A stretch of 64,000 nt of DNA from Chelydra serpentina (taxonomy: Eukaryota; Chordata; Testudines; Chelydridae), in the NCBI GenBank assembly GCA_037349315.1, contig JBAIAC010000027.1, forward strand, positions 7,631,501 through 7,695,500. The letters run 5' to 3'. A model generated the notes under the pieces. It saw nothing but the letters and a program-made list of their open reading frames with translations, did not search any database and was not told the DNA's origin. Both the position numbers and the translations under genes were made by a program. Positions 12,765 through 23,329 of this stretch are shown here, piece after piece. Within the stretch, counting starts at the first letter, position 1, and each line of letters begins with the position of its first letter.

Positions 12765-13241
12765 CGGTCTAGATCAGGGGTCGGCAACCTTTCAGAAGTG
12801 GTGTGCCAAGTCTTCATGTATTCACTGTAATTTAAGGTTTTGCGTGCCAGTAATACATTTTACATTTACAGGGGCCGGGGGAAGGAACCCCAGACTGGTA
12901 GCGGGCTGAGCGGGGCCGGCAGCTGGGACCCCACTCAGCCCACTGACAGTCTGGGGTTCCTTCCCTCGGCCCCTGTAAATGTAAAATGTATTACTGGCAC
13001 GCAAAACCTTAAATTACAGTGAATAAATGAAGACTTGGCACACCACTTCTGAAAGGTTGCCGACCCCTGATCTAGACCGCTCAGCCCGCTGCCGGTCTGG
13101 GTTCCGTCCGCCAGCCCCTGCCAGGGGAGGTCCCAGCCACCGGTCCCACTCAGCCTGCTGCCGGCAGCAGAGTGCCACTGTAAATCAACTCGTGTGCTGC
13201 CTTTGGCACGCATGCCATAGGTTGCCATCCCTGGTCTAAAT
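12765..13241. mobile_element. fold-back hAT element inserted in a CR1 tail
   Basis: The left end CAGGGGTCGGCAACC starts at 12,775. The right end GGTTGCCATCCCTG finishes at 13,233. The flanks GTCTAGAT (12,767-12,774) and GTCTAAAT (13,234-13,241) are a 7/8 target duplication. The interior holds an inverted copy of the left arm: 12,765-12,908 and 12,936-13,079 are near-perfect complements. That inverted arm also includes the complement of the GTCTAGAT flank. After 13,080 the element continues with its ordinary GC-rich interior and right end. It has no transposase. Confidence 0.8.
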
Positions 13242-13322
13242 AATACTTAGTTCTGACATGAGTGCAGGGAACTGGACTAGATGACCTCTTGAGGTCCCTT
13301 CCAGTCCTATGATTCTATAAGT
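13234..13322 (+). mobile_element. CR1 LINE 3' end fragment
   Basis: AATACTTAGTTCTGACATGA and then GACTAGATGACCTCTTGAGG and CCTTCCAGTCC lead to ATGATTCTATAA. This is the standard 3' end of amniote CR1 elements with its ATTCTATG-type terminal repeat. It is 5'-truncated at the hAT insertion. Confidence 0.85.
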
Positions 13323-14046
13323 CATTCAGGCCTTTTTGTAAATTTTACCCACTACCTTCAGAAAATACATGTATTCCTGTCTAGGCTTAAACATCAGAGA
13401 GGCAATTGCTTGCTAAAATAGCATGTGATTTTAAAAATTACATGTTCCATTGATCTAATTACAGTAGTAAACAGCAGTTTAACTAAAGTCCCCAGAATAA
13501 CAACTTTCTACCCTCTTGCCAACATGTATGGAGGTGACATGTACCAGAAAAATACACTAAAATGTAGGAAACAACCTGCATACGCAAAACACAACCCAAT
13601 AACCTAAAAGTGACTGTATTTCTTTCTTTTCTTGCTTCTTTCAATCTATTTCCTTTATTTTGTCTATGTTGCTTTTTTTCTCTTATGTTGCTTGTATTCT
13701 CAAATCATGCATGGCAGTGATTGCATCTTCCCCTTCCTATCTCCCTGCTTCCTTATGTTGTTCTCTTGTTATGCACCACAGAGTGAAATCTACAAAGACA
13801 CATATTATAGCACATATGGCTCACTCTGAATAAATGAATGGAAGAACTACACAAGGAGAGAAATACGTCTGATCACTGCATTGGTGATTGTATTTAAATG
13901 CATATTTTAAAAAGAAATTGCTGAGACTGAATTAGGTGCCCCACTTTGAAGGTTCCATGCAGAAATAGGGCACATAATTAATAGTACCTAGTGATCGTAA
14001 CAACGGAACATGAAGCCCTAACTTACCACATCTAACATTGCAAGCA

Positions 14047-14371
14047 TAAAAAAACCAAGGAATCCTTGTGGCACCTTAGAGACTAACACATTTATCTGGG
14101 CAAAAGCTTTCGTGAGCTATAACTCACTTCATCACATACATGGAGTGGAACATACAGTAGGCAGATATAAATACACAGGACGTGAAAAAATGGGAGTTGC
14201 CTTGCAGAGTGGGGGATCAGTGCTAATGAGGCCAGTTCAATTAGGGTGGATGTGGCCCATTTCCAACAGTTGACAAGAAGGGGTGAATATCAACAGAGGG
14301 GAAAAACATTTTGTAGTGACCAGTCACTCCAAGTCTTTATTCAGGCCTAATTTGATGGTGTCGTTTGCAAA
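14047..14371 (-). mobile_element. 3' tail of a Penelope-like element with a hammerhead-like core
   Basis: This is the untranslated tail downstream of the GIY-YIG frame on the minus strand. It ends in GGTGCCACAAGGATTCCTTGG and a T run. On the minus strand, 14,108-14,135 reads GTGATGA, a 5-bp stem GTGAG/CTCAC, then GAAA. This is the arrangement of a hammerhead core, with the first base of the CTGANGA box changed. A similar tail lies at 40,990-41,125. Confidence 0.7.
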
Positions 14372-14797
14372 TTAATTCCAGCTCTGCAGTTTCTCGTTGA
14401 AGACTGTTTTTGAAGCTTTTTGTTGATGAATTGCCACTTTTATGTCTGTTATTGAGTGTCCAGAGAGATTGAAGTGCTCTCCTACTGGTTTTTGAATGTT
14501 ACAATTCTTGATGTCTGATTTGTGTCCATTTATTCTTTTGCGTAGAGACTGTCCAGTTTGCCCAATGTACATGGCAGAGGGGAATTGCTGACACATGATG
14601 GCATATATCACATGGGTAGATGTGCAGGTGAACAAGCCACTGATGATGTGGCTGATGTGGTTAGGTCCTATGATGGTGTCCCTTGAATAGCTATGCGGAC
14701 AGAGTTGGCAACGCAGTTTGTTGCAGGGATTGGTTCCTGGGTTAGTGAAAGCATAGGAATTCACTAGCATAATACGGACATATAATTTGTTTTTCAT
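14372..14797 (-). pseudogene. C-terminal GIY-YIG endonuclease region of a Penelope-like retroelement
   Basis: The 141-residue frame has a Cys/His cluster near residues 25-47 (PCNKLRC, QLCPHS, then NH). A GIY-YIG nuclease core follows: VIY at 63-65, YIG at 77-79, then QTGQSLRKRINGHKSDI with the conserved arginine, and GEHFNLSGH at 106-114. In Penelope-like elements this nuclease sits C-terminal to the reverse transcriptase and nicks target DNA. No reverse transcriptase is visible upstream (14,800-15,000 on the minus strand), so the copy is 5'-truncated and the ATG is only the first methionine in the frame. The frame is intact to its stop, which suggests a fairly young insertion. It is a mobile-element fragment, not a host gene. 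Confidence 0.8.
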
Positions 14798-15019
14798 TAA
14801 TTGACAAGCTAAATCTTTGACGGCATTAAGATAGCTTAATGTTAAAATGTTAGACTGATTTTATGTATTAGTACCTAAGTGGAGAAGAGCAACCTAGAAA
14901 AAAGTAAGAAAGATGCATCATCTTTCCCCACTGTGATCTAACCAATGTGTAATGAACATTAAGTGCTTACACTGGGCAGAGGATGAATATGTGATACGTA
15001 AATTAGAAATGTCAGGGCA

Positions 15020-15276
15020 AATTACAAGCACTGCCAGGAGTATAAAAGGTTGTTACAAGGAGGAGGGAGGTAAATTGTTCTCATTAACCTCTGAGGATAG
15101 GACAAGAAGCAATGGGCTTAAATTGCCACAAGGGTGGTTTAGGTTGGACATTAAGAAAAACTTCCTGTCAGGGTGGTTAAGCTCTGGAATAAATTGCCTA
15201 GGGAGGTTGTGGAATCTCCATCATTGGAGATTTTTAAGAGCAGGTCAGACAAACACTTGTCAGAGATGGTCTAGAT
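15020..15276 (+). mobile_element. CR1 LINE 3' UTR fragment
   Basis: The segment contains GGACATTAAGAAAAACTTCC, GGTGGTTAAGCTCTGGAATA, TTGGAGATTTTTAAGAGCAG and GACAAACACTTGTCAGAGAT in CR1 order. It stops abruptly at GTCTAGAT (15,269-15,276), where a hAT element has inserted. The remaining CR1 end is missing. Confidence 0.85.
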
Positions 15277-15525
15277 CAGAGGTTCTGAACCAGAGGTTCA
15301 GAGCCCACTGGGGGGGCCACAAGCAGGTTTCAGGGGGTCCTCCAAAATAAACCAGAGAGCAGGGCTGGCGTTAGACTCGCAGGGGCCCAGGGCTGAAAGC
15401 TGAAGCCCGAGCCCCACCATGTGAGGCTAAAGCGCAAGCCTGAGCAACTTTGCTTTGTGGGGACCCCTATGGCTTGGGGCCCCAGGCAGTTGCGCAGCTT
15501 GCTATCCCCTAACACCAGATTAAAA
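15277..15525. mobile_element. hAT element left part, in a CR1 tail
   Basis: The element starts CAGAGGTTCTGAACCAG immediately after GTCTAGAT. It continues with GGGGGTCCTCCAAAATAA and a GC-rich interior (GGGCTGGCGTTAGACTCGC). No right terminal repeat is present, so the 3' half is lost or replaced by the next repeat. Confidence 0.65.
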
Positions 15526-15526
15526 A

Positions 15527-15842
15527 TACACCGAGCAACATAAGTTTCGCCAGCACAAGTGGTAGCATGCATAGTGCTATGTCAGAGGGAGAGCTCCTGC
15601 CAACATAGCTACTGCCACTCACTGATGTGGTTTTATTATGTTAACAGGAGAGCTCTCTCCCATCAGCACAGAACGGCCACACAAGCGATCTTACAGCGGC
15701 ACTAGAAAAAGTTCTCTTCAGCCACTGCAGGCGTGGGGCTGTCACACATCCCGCTCTGGTAGAGAGGAGGGGTACAGCCCACCACGACGTGAGTTTAGAG
15801 TGAGTGCCACTGTAAACCCACTATCGTAGACATGGCCTTAGC
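15527..15842. mobile_element. MITE-like repeat, non-coding
   Basis: The block has paired GAGAGCTC motifs and ends in GTAGACATGGCCTTA. This is the same kind of right end as the element at 12,478-12,735. Termini and target duplication are not clear. Confidence 0.35.
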
Positions 15843-15956
15843 ATGCACGGACCTGTGCAATGGCTAGCCCAGCACTTGCATCTCAAGGCACTAGCATTAA
15901 GCAAATAACAAAGGACAGTCATGCTGGCAAGCAGCTTGAAGTCGCTGACCCACGGG

Positions 15957-16097
15957 TAGGGTGACCAGACAGCAATTGTGAAAAATCAGGACACGGGTTG
16001 GGGGGTAAGAGGAGCCTATATAAGAAAAAGACCCAAATATCAGGGCTGTCCCTATAAAATCGGGTCATCTGGTCACCCTAAAATCGGGTCACCCTAA
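15957..16097. mobile_element. short DNA transposon with TAGGGTGACCAG ends
   Basis: The body runs from TAGGGTGACCAGACAGCA (15,957) to TCTGGTCACCCTA (16,080), with inverted ends. A second copy lies in the other orientation at 43,030-43,150. Next to this copy there is an extra AAATCGGGTCACCCTA (16,082-16,097), a short repeat of the right end. It has no coding capacity. Confidence 0.7.
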
Positions 16098-16199
16098 CTG
16101 GGGCAGCTGAACCTCCCTCTCACACGCCCCAGGGGACAGGCCCACCTCGCCCTGCCCAGAGACCCCCTTTGGGGCAGCTCTGCTGCTGGAGCAGTGAGA

Positions 16200-16887
16200 G
16201 AGGTGACCCGCCGCTGCCGCTTGGAGCTGGAAGCTACCCACAAAGCCAAAGCCGCGGGCACCCCAAGACGGGCCGCAGGCCCACGCCCGAGGCCTACCCC
16301 GCCCTGCCCCCACTGCATTGTGGGATATAACGCCTCTCCTTGGCGCCAAGCTCCCCCCACGCGGTGCATGGTGGGATACACCCCTCCTCTCTACCCGAGC
16401 CGGATCTTCTTCGCGTCAACTCCTCACCGGATGTGTGACGGCCTCAGGCCTGCAGCGGCTGAAGGGAACTTTTTCGAGCGCGTTGAACCTTTATTCTTAG
16501 GTTATAAGATTCACTACACGGGGTGGTTTCTCCAGGCCGAGGACTGCGCTGCCGGAATGAGTGGGGCTTCCGAACTGAGGCGGCTAAGGGGAGGACTCCT
16601 TTTCTTCAGCGGCGCATGCGCCCTGGAGGTGGAAAGATACTGTGCTGTGTGCTATTGCCCGTTGAGTGTTGGCGGCCGGGGAGTGGGGGTCGGCGCTGCG
16701 TGGGGCGCGCTGGAATCCTTGCGCCTGCGGGGCCGCGCGAGGGAAGCGGCAGTCGCCATTTTGAAGCGGTTGTAGGGAGGCGGCGTGTGTAGCTGCTCCT
16801 GAGTGCCCGGCCCGTTCGCACCGCTTACTCACCCGTTTACTATCCTAGCTTCGGCTCACCACCGCCGCAGCCATTGCTGACCCTGCC
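16200..16887 (+). promoter_or_regulatory. SRSF1: SRSF1 CpG-rich promoter and 5' UTR
   Basis: CpG density rises sharply from about 16,200. Two copies of GCAT[T/G]GTGGGATA lie at 16,315-16,328 and 16,366-16,379. A GCCATTTT (16,755-16,762) fits a YY1-type site. No TATA box is evident. The leader from about 16,790 to 16,887 is GC-rich and ends CTGCC just before the ATG. The exact start site cannot be read from sequence alone. Confidence 0.7.
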
Positions 16888-18945
16888 ATGTCCGGAGGGG
16901 GCGTGATCCGCGGCCCAGCCGGTAACAACGACTGCCGCATCTACGTGGGGAACCTGCCGCCCGACATCCGCACCAAGGACATCGAGGACGTGTTCTACAA
17001 GTACGGGGCCATCCGCGACATCGACCTCAAGAACCGCCGCGGCGGGCCGCCCTTCGCCTTCGTGGAGTTCGAGGACCCCAGGTGAGGCCCCGTCCGAGCT
17101 CTGTTCCCCGGGGCCCTTCATGGCGCGGGGCCCGAGGACTCCCAGGGGGACCCGCCGCCGCCACCTCCTCCACGGTGTTCGTCTCCGGGACCGGTTCCCG
17201 AGCCTGATCCCACATGGCGGGCTGGCCTCGGAGCCCTAACGGGCCGCTCTGAGCTCCAGGGGAGCCGCTGCGTTGCGGAGATAGCGCTACACCCCCCCTC
17301 CCCCGGCGTGGGTGAGGGGAGCTGCTTCCCCGTCGAGACATCCCCCTCCCGGCGGGGGTGGGGACACGCTTTCCTGCCAAAGCCCCGCTCCATCCCGTTC
17401 CCCCCCTGGGGGCACCACGCCCCAGCGACACGCCCTTCGCACAGCGCTCCTGCTGGGGGGCCCGGGGACGGCTCTTCCTCCCCGGCTCTGCCCAGACCGA
17501 TCCCCAGCGGCCTTGGCAGGCGCCGCCCGCTCCTTCACTTGGCCCTGATCTCCCCTCTGGTCGCTAGGGCCCCCGCTGCCTGTCTGGGCCACGCTTCAGC
17601 AACTTCTCGCAGAGGGGGATGAGCTGAGCTCCCTGGGGCTCCGCCTCAGCTGTTGGGGGCGGGGCTACGTGGTGCCTGCTGGCTGTGTTAGGGCGGGAAA
17701 ATGGCTGCAAGGGAACAAAGGGCGCGCGTTGTCCGGCCTGTGCCTCTGCAGTGCGGTGTGGCTGGGCCTCTGCTCACTCGCCCGTCTCTTGCAGGGATGC
17801 GGAGGATGCGGTGTACGGAAGGGATGGGTACGATTACGATGGATATCGCCTGAGGGTGGAATTTCCCCGAAGCGGCAGAGGCACCGGCAGAGGAGGTGGC
17901 GGAGGTGGAGGTGGCGGAGCCCCCAGGGGCAGGTATGGCCCCCCGTCCCGGCGGTCTGAGTACCGAGTGATAGTTTCCGGTAAGTTGCTTCATACTCTTG
18001 GTTTGGTCAGGATAATGAGATCGGTTCTTATCCGTTCAGATACGGCATGTTTACAGTCATTCCTTAATGGCAAAGGGTGCTACACTTGTCAATTAGCCAT
18101 ATTGTATTTTGGTACTGTGGGTATTTATTTTTTTAGTATTGTGCTATACAGCCTCTAGCTTCTAAGAAGCATAATAGTAATGTTTTTGTATAGTGTGCAT
18201 GTTATATGGGTTCCTGCTGGAAGATAGTCTCTCAACTCCAGTAGGCAATTCCTTTACCCACAGTGGGAGGTGATGCATTGTAAATGGAAAGTAAATAATA
18301 AAAGTTTGCATTTGAAGTAATCTGTAACCTGCTTTTTGTTCAGGACTGCCTCCAAGTGGAAGTTGGCAGGATTTAAAGGATCACATGCGTGAAGCAGGTG
18401 ATGTATGTTATGCTGATGTTTTCCGAGATGGAACTGGTGTCGTGGAGTTTGTACGGAAAGAAGACATGACCTACGCAGTGCGAAAACTGGATAACACTAA
18501 ATTTAGATCTCATGAGGTAGGTTTCATGCTTTTCTGGGGCCAGAATTGGATACACAGGGCTTAACAATAGGATTTGAAGGTAAGGACACTAAGTCTCTAC
18601 TAACATGCAGGTAGCTGAGTCTTTTATAATAAAATTCTCATTTAAAGAATTGGGCTCTATCTCTGTGCTTTTATATCAGTGTATCAGCATGCCTGAAAAG
18701 ATAGCTAAAAATCTTAGACCTTTCAATCGAAAGTTCTGTCTATTTAATAGGGAGAAACTGCCTACATCCGTGTTAAAGTTGATGGTCCAAGAAGTCCAAG
18801 CTATGGAAGATCTCGGTCACGCAGCCGTAGTCGTAGCAGAAGCCGTAGTCGAAGCAACAGCAGAAGCCGCAGTTATTCCCCAAGAAGAAGCAGAGGATCT
18901 CCACGCTACTCTCCCCGTCACAGCAGATCCCGTTCTCGTACATAA
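16888..18945 (+). CDS. SRSF1: SRSF1, serine/arginine-rich splicing factor 1
   Basis: SRSF1 is a nuclear shuttling SR protein that binds exonic enhancers and promotes constitutive and alternative splicing. The coding exons are 16,888-17,081, 17,795-17,979, 18,344-18,516 and 18,751-18,945. All introns are GT-AG. The total of 747 nt gives 248 residues, the same length as the human protein. RRM1 begins about residue 16, with RNP2 RIYVGNL and RNP1 at PFAFVEFE. A glycine-rich hinge follows, then the pseudo-RRM with its hallmark [20 protein letters not shown]. The C-terminus is an RS domain of repeated Arg-Ser ending SRSRSRT, the substrate of SRPK and CLK kinases. Residues YRVIVSG and ADVFRDG differ from human (NRVVVSG and ADVYRDG, from memory), as expected outside mammals. 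The first ATG with the [20 protein letters not shown] start is the family's start. Confidence 0.97.
18517..18750 (+). promoter_or_regulatory. SRSF1: SRSF1 intron 3, retainable intron
   Basis: The intron is 234 bp with donor GTAGGT and acceptor TTTAATAG. Read through, exon 3 continues [15 protein letters not shown] and stops at 18,562-18,564, losing the RS domain. Human SRSF1 has a retained-intron isoform with a comparable tail that contains QNWI (from memory). Confidence 0.6.
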
Positions 18946-20895
18946 ATGATTAGTGATGCTCTCTTTTTGTAGAACCCCATGTTGTACACAGTTTTCCTTT
19001 ACTCAGTACAGTCTTTAATTTTTTTAATTCAAACTGTTTTATTCAAATTTGGCTGAAGTGTTGAATTACATTCTTGTGTAATATCCCTAGTGAGTATTTG
19101 CTCCTTAACATCAACATTCCCCTCATGTCTTTGGTAAATTGTATTTTAATTGATGTTATAGCCAGGATTGTTTAAATTTAGTTAAAGTTAACTACCCACA
19201 CTCTGCAGACTGTGGTATTGCTGTGTAAATGTCTCAGTGTTCAGCTATGGTTTATACGAGCTGGGGATGTTGGGATGTTTGTGGTTAACTTGTTTCTTCT
19301 GGGGGATCTTATATTTTATCTTGCCTTTTCATGTGTCTTTCTGTAGACATATCTGAAGAGATGGATTAAGAATGCTTTGGATTAAAGGATTGTGGAGCAC
19401 ATGTCAATCATTTTAGGATTGTCAAAAGGAGGATTGAGGAGGATCAGATCAATAATGGAGGCAATGGTATGACTCCAAGTGCTATTGTCACAGATGAAAT
19501 TGGCAGTATTGACCTTATACCATGGTTAAATAAGTGTATACATACACCTTATCTTGTAACTTTTACAGGCATGTTTTAGTTATTGTAGACTACAATTGCT
19601 CTTTTCTTTAAAACCATGTTGGCAATTGTGGCTAAATTACTTGCTTTTGTAACTCTATTCCATTCTAGTTTTTTAAAAAAAATCAGGGAGGGTGGGACAT
19701 ACTGGTTCAGTTTGTCATTCTGCATTCAGTTACGAATGTTAATAGTATGTAGTGCTGGTACATTTGTAGATGCAGGGAATCTTCAAACCAGATAGAGTAT
19801 AATATCAATACTGCTAAAATCTGCATGTCCTCTGTGTGACTGATACAGCATTGCTATTACATTTTTTTTTTAAGTATCAGAATGAAAAAAAAATATAGAA
19901 AAATTAGCTGGGAATAATTCCTTAAATCTCAACCCTTCCCCTTCAGACTAATTCACAGTTGACTCTCTAATATGTTTGAAAACTTCAGTTAGTTAATTTT
20001 GTTACCTTCCAGATGGGAATACTAGCTTTAGTTTAGACATATAGTAGGTGGATAGCTTTAGTGATAAACTTTTCCAATATCATAACAATTTTTTGCAACC
20101 ACAAAACCTGTAATACACCTTAGAAGCAGTGAATATGTTGGCCTTATCAGTTGACATATGTAAATATTACAATGTTTTCTCCAAATAATTAATATTCCTA
20201 AAATTTATCTGAGCATCACCATTCAAAAGTTTGTTTTGGGGAATTGATAGTTATTAATGTACATCTCTTATTAATTGATGGCAAACATAACTAATCATTC
20301 CCCAGAATCCTATTTTTTCATTACAGTATCTAACTTTTTGCCTCCTCTTTTTTGGTTTTGCTGGTTATAAAGGTTTGGATTGGAGAGGGCTCACTGGATC
20401 CCAATCCTTGGAGCTGGATCATTGGATTCAAATCATAATGTGGATAGGATAGGGAGGCTGAATTACAAGGATTCATGGAGCGGGATCAAATTACCAGGAA
20501 CATAGGAGTGGATTCCTGCCCCAACCAAACCGCATTCGTGTGGATTTTTTTATTCAACTCAATTGGCTATTCCAAAGATTTTTTTTCCTATTTTTGACGA
20601 TTGGAGCCCTTAAGATGCACGATGGAATTTTTTTTTTTTCCTTTTTTTTTTTTCCTTTTTTTTTGGTAAAAGGAGCAAAGCGAGGACCTGGAGAGGTACG
20701 CTGGAGCAATCTCCTTGGAAGGATTCAGCACGAGTAGATGGTAAACATTAAATGGGAAAAGGGGGGTTTGTTTAAAAAAAAAAAATCAGTCATTTCTCTA
20801 AATTTAAAGATAAATTGGAGTTAAAGATTAAGTAGGTTTTCAATTGGCTTACTGCCTTTTTTCTTTGACAAATAAAATTTTAAAAAAAATTTGCA
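18946..20895 (+). other. SRSF1: SRSF1 3' UTR with conserved regulatory block and poly(A) signal
   Basis: The 3' UTR is about 1.95 kb and ends after AATAAA at 20,871-20,876. The stretch 19,350-19,520 (for example GAAGAGATGGATTAAGAATG) and the stretch 20,340-20,740 look nearly identical to my memory of the human SRSF1 3' UTR, a known ultraconserved region with alternative NMD-type splicing and autoregulation. A plausible 3' splice site, TGTCTTTCTGTAG, ends at 19,346. A run of U/T-rich tracts lies at 20,627-20,664. Confidence 0.75.
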
Positions 20896-23325
20896 TGGTT
20901 GTTCTCATTTGTCAAATGTAAGAATCTTAAGGTGGTCATCAACGTCCTGCCACAATGAACTACAAAAGATTAATGGTAACACTCAACAGTATTCAAAGGG
21001 GCTTGAGTTCCATGGAGGTCCATTTTTTCACACCAACTGTTAATGTTAATAGTTGAGGTTTTAAGCAGGTCACTGGTTTTCAACTTTTAGGATTATATAG
21101 AGGATATCTTAATTTGAAGAGAATACTGTGACATTTTATAGGAAATGTTTTGATCAGTCACTCTTAACAATGATCAAGCTCACTGAAATTTTTTTCTTTT
21201 AAAACCAAGACTAACAAGGTTGGAATGGTATGGTAAGATCTTTAATGTTATAAACTGTTGTATCTGTTCTTGTTATTGTAATCTGATAGTTTATTGCATC
21301 TAAAGCATCACTCTCTTGCAAAATAGACATAGATTAGTTATTGACAGTGTACAGGAAAAAACCACAAGTTTTAGCCAAGTTAACAAAACTTAGCAACAAC
21401 TTTTTAAAGACAAAAGATGTAGGAAAAGTCTTTTAGGGGACCATGTATAAAGAGTGAGCTCGGTTGTAATCCTGATTATGAACATAAATAACTGGTAGGA
21501 AGGACTAAAATATGCTTCAGACTATTAAAATGCTAAAGTAGTTTAGGTAATTGGGAAATTACAAATATTTCACTGGACGTCCTATATAATTAATGTGTGG
21601 AAGATTAAATATAGGTTTTCAAGAAGAAATTCCATGAGGGTTAAACTTGTAATTAAACCATGATTGTATTGTAGGCTGTTGGGTAATGACACCTGGGTCT
21701 GTTTAGCTCCAGGCTAAGTCCTTTTGATTCCCAAGGTGTGTCATTGTAGAACACACTCTGTGGAGTATCTGAATGCAATATTAAACATTTTAAAATGCCT
21801 ATAAAACATATAGCCATACATCATAAGAACTAGTTCAGAGCCAAATTTATCTCCTTTTAAAACTTTCCATTACTTAAATTTAAATATAACTACACCATAC
21901 ACTATCAATAAAATCACTATATAAAAGCCATTGTGAAATGGAGTGCTGAGAGTAAGCAAAAGCAGGGCTGCAATATGTAAGATGTAATCACTGAGTAAAT
22001 ATCAGAATGCGTACAGGATTACGGTTAAATAAGATGCCAAAATAGATCTACATAGTCTGATCTATAGCCCTTGCACAGTTGGTTTTCATTACAGACACAG
22101 GAGAGCTGTCCTACTATTCATTTTAAACGGACTAATTGTGTAAATATATGTTAAGATTTGATTCCCTTCAGAGGTGATTGTAGGTTGTTTTCGGATGGCA
22201 GGGAGGGCTAGCATCCAGACGGGAGTGATCAAGATGACAAGTACATTGCATTTCAAGGTGAGAATCTAGATTTTTATTCCATGAAATAGACTTGTGGGCG
22301 CTGTTCTAATATGAAATTACTGGCGTGAATTACATTACTTTCTAAAGTGTAATATAATGTGTGTGCTTCACAAATGTGGCACAATTAATATTGCATAAAT
22401 GAGACTGGAATCTCTACTAGCTTATAGATACTGTTGTAGAGTTTCTCGGATGACTTTATATAGTAATCCTATATTGGGGTGCAAGAGAGAGCAACATTAC
22501 AAGTAATTTTCATATACTTCTAAAGGAAGTTGGGGGAGCTGGGATGCTTTCTAGTGGAAGTATGGAATGATGGCAGCCCAGGAATGCTGTCATCATGCGT
22601 CACAATACAGCCCATTGTGCTTCGGCAGAGCTTCGTGCTAGTGAATGGCATGAGATTAATTCTGGTAGGGAAGCTGACATTTTTTAAAGGGCAATTTAAA
22701 AAAAAAAAAAAAAATCCTGCCAAGAAGTTGAAAGTGACCTGACTTGCACCTCCCAGCAGTCTGAAAATTTGACAGGTAAGCTACATAACTGTATTTATTC
22801 ACAGAAAGTTTTACAATACATTTTGGAAAACCATATTTTAAACTGCAGCTTGTGCAATTAAGCTATACATGTTTAATGTTAAATACTTGAAAATCATTTG
22901 TTTCCAGGGTTATCTCAAAGTGGTTTGCAACCAAAGTACACTTAGCCCTAGTGAAAGACAACCACCATGGAATGGAGGGCAGATGTGTACTGGCACCCTG
23001 TATGCCAGGAGGAGGACTTACTGGCCTGTCGGCCTAATGTAAACACCTACTCTTAAAAAATATATTGCCATGGGCTTTTTGATGTCCATGTGAAGCAGAC
23101 AGTTCTTTCCTTAAAGAATCGCTCAACAGCGTACTTCTAAAAGGTGGAGGATGTTAACCTCTCATAGTTTAAACAGAACAGCAGCATCTATTTTTTCATA
23201 CATAAGTTTATATAGAAAGAAATGGAATAATTCCAAAGATGTTTCTTTCTTGACTGCTGAGGAGAGATGATTCAATGGATTGGGTACAGGACATGGCAAC
23301 TGGTGTTTCCTATTCCTGTGTCTTC
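20896..23325. other. intergenic, nothing recognised
   Basis: This is AT-rich DNA just downstream of SRSF1. I see no coding signal, and the scattered short frames carry no domain. A 17-base A run lies at about 22,698-22,714. Confidence 0.35.
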
Positions 23326-23329
23326 CATA

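Noticed and set aside
16194..16775. 193-codon frame upstream of SRSF1
   Set aside because: It is in the CpG-rich promoter, ends before the SRSF1 leader, and shows no domain.
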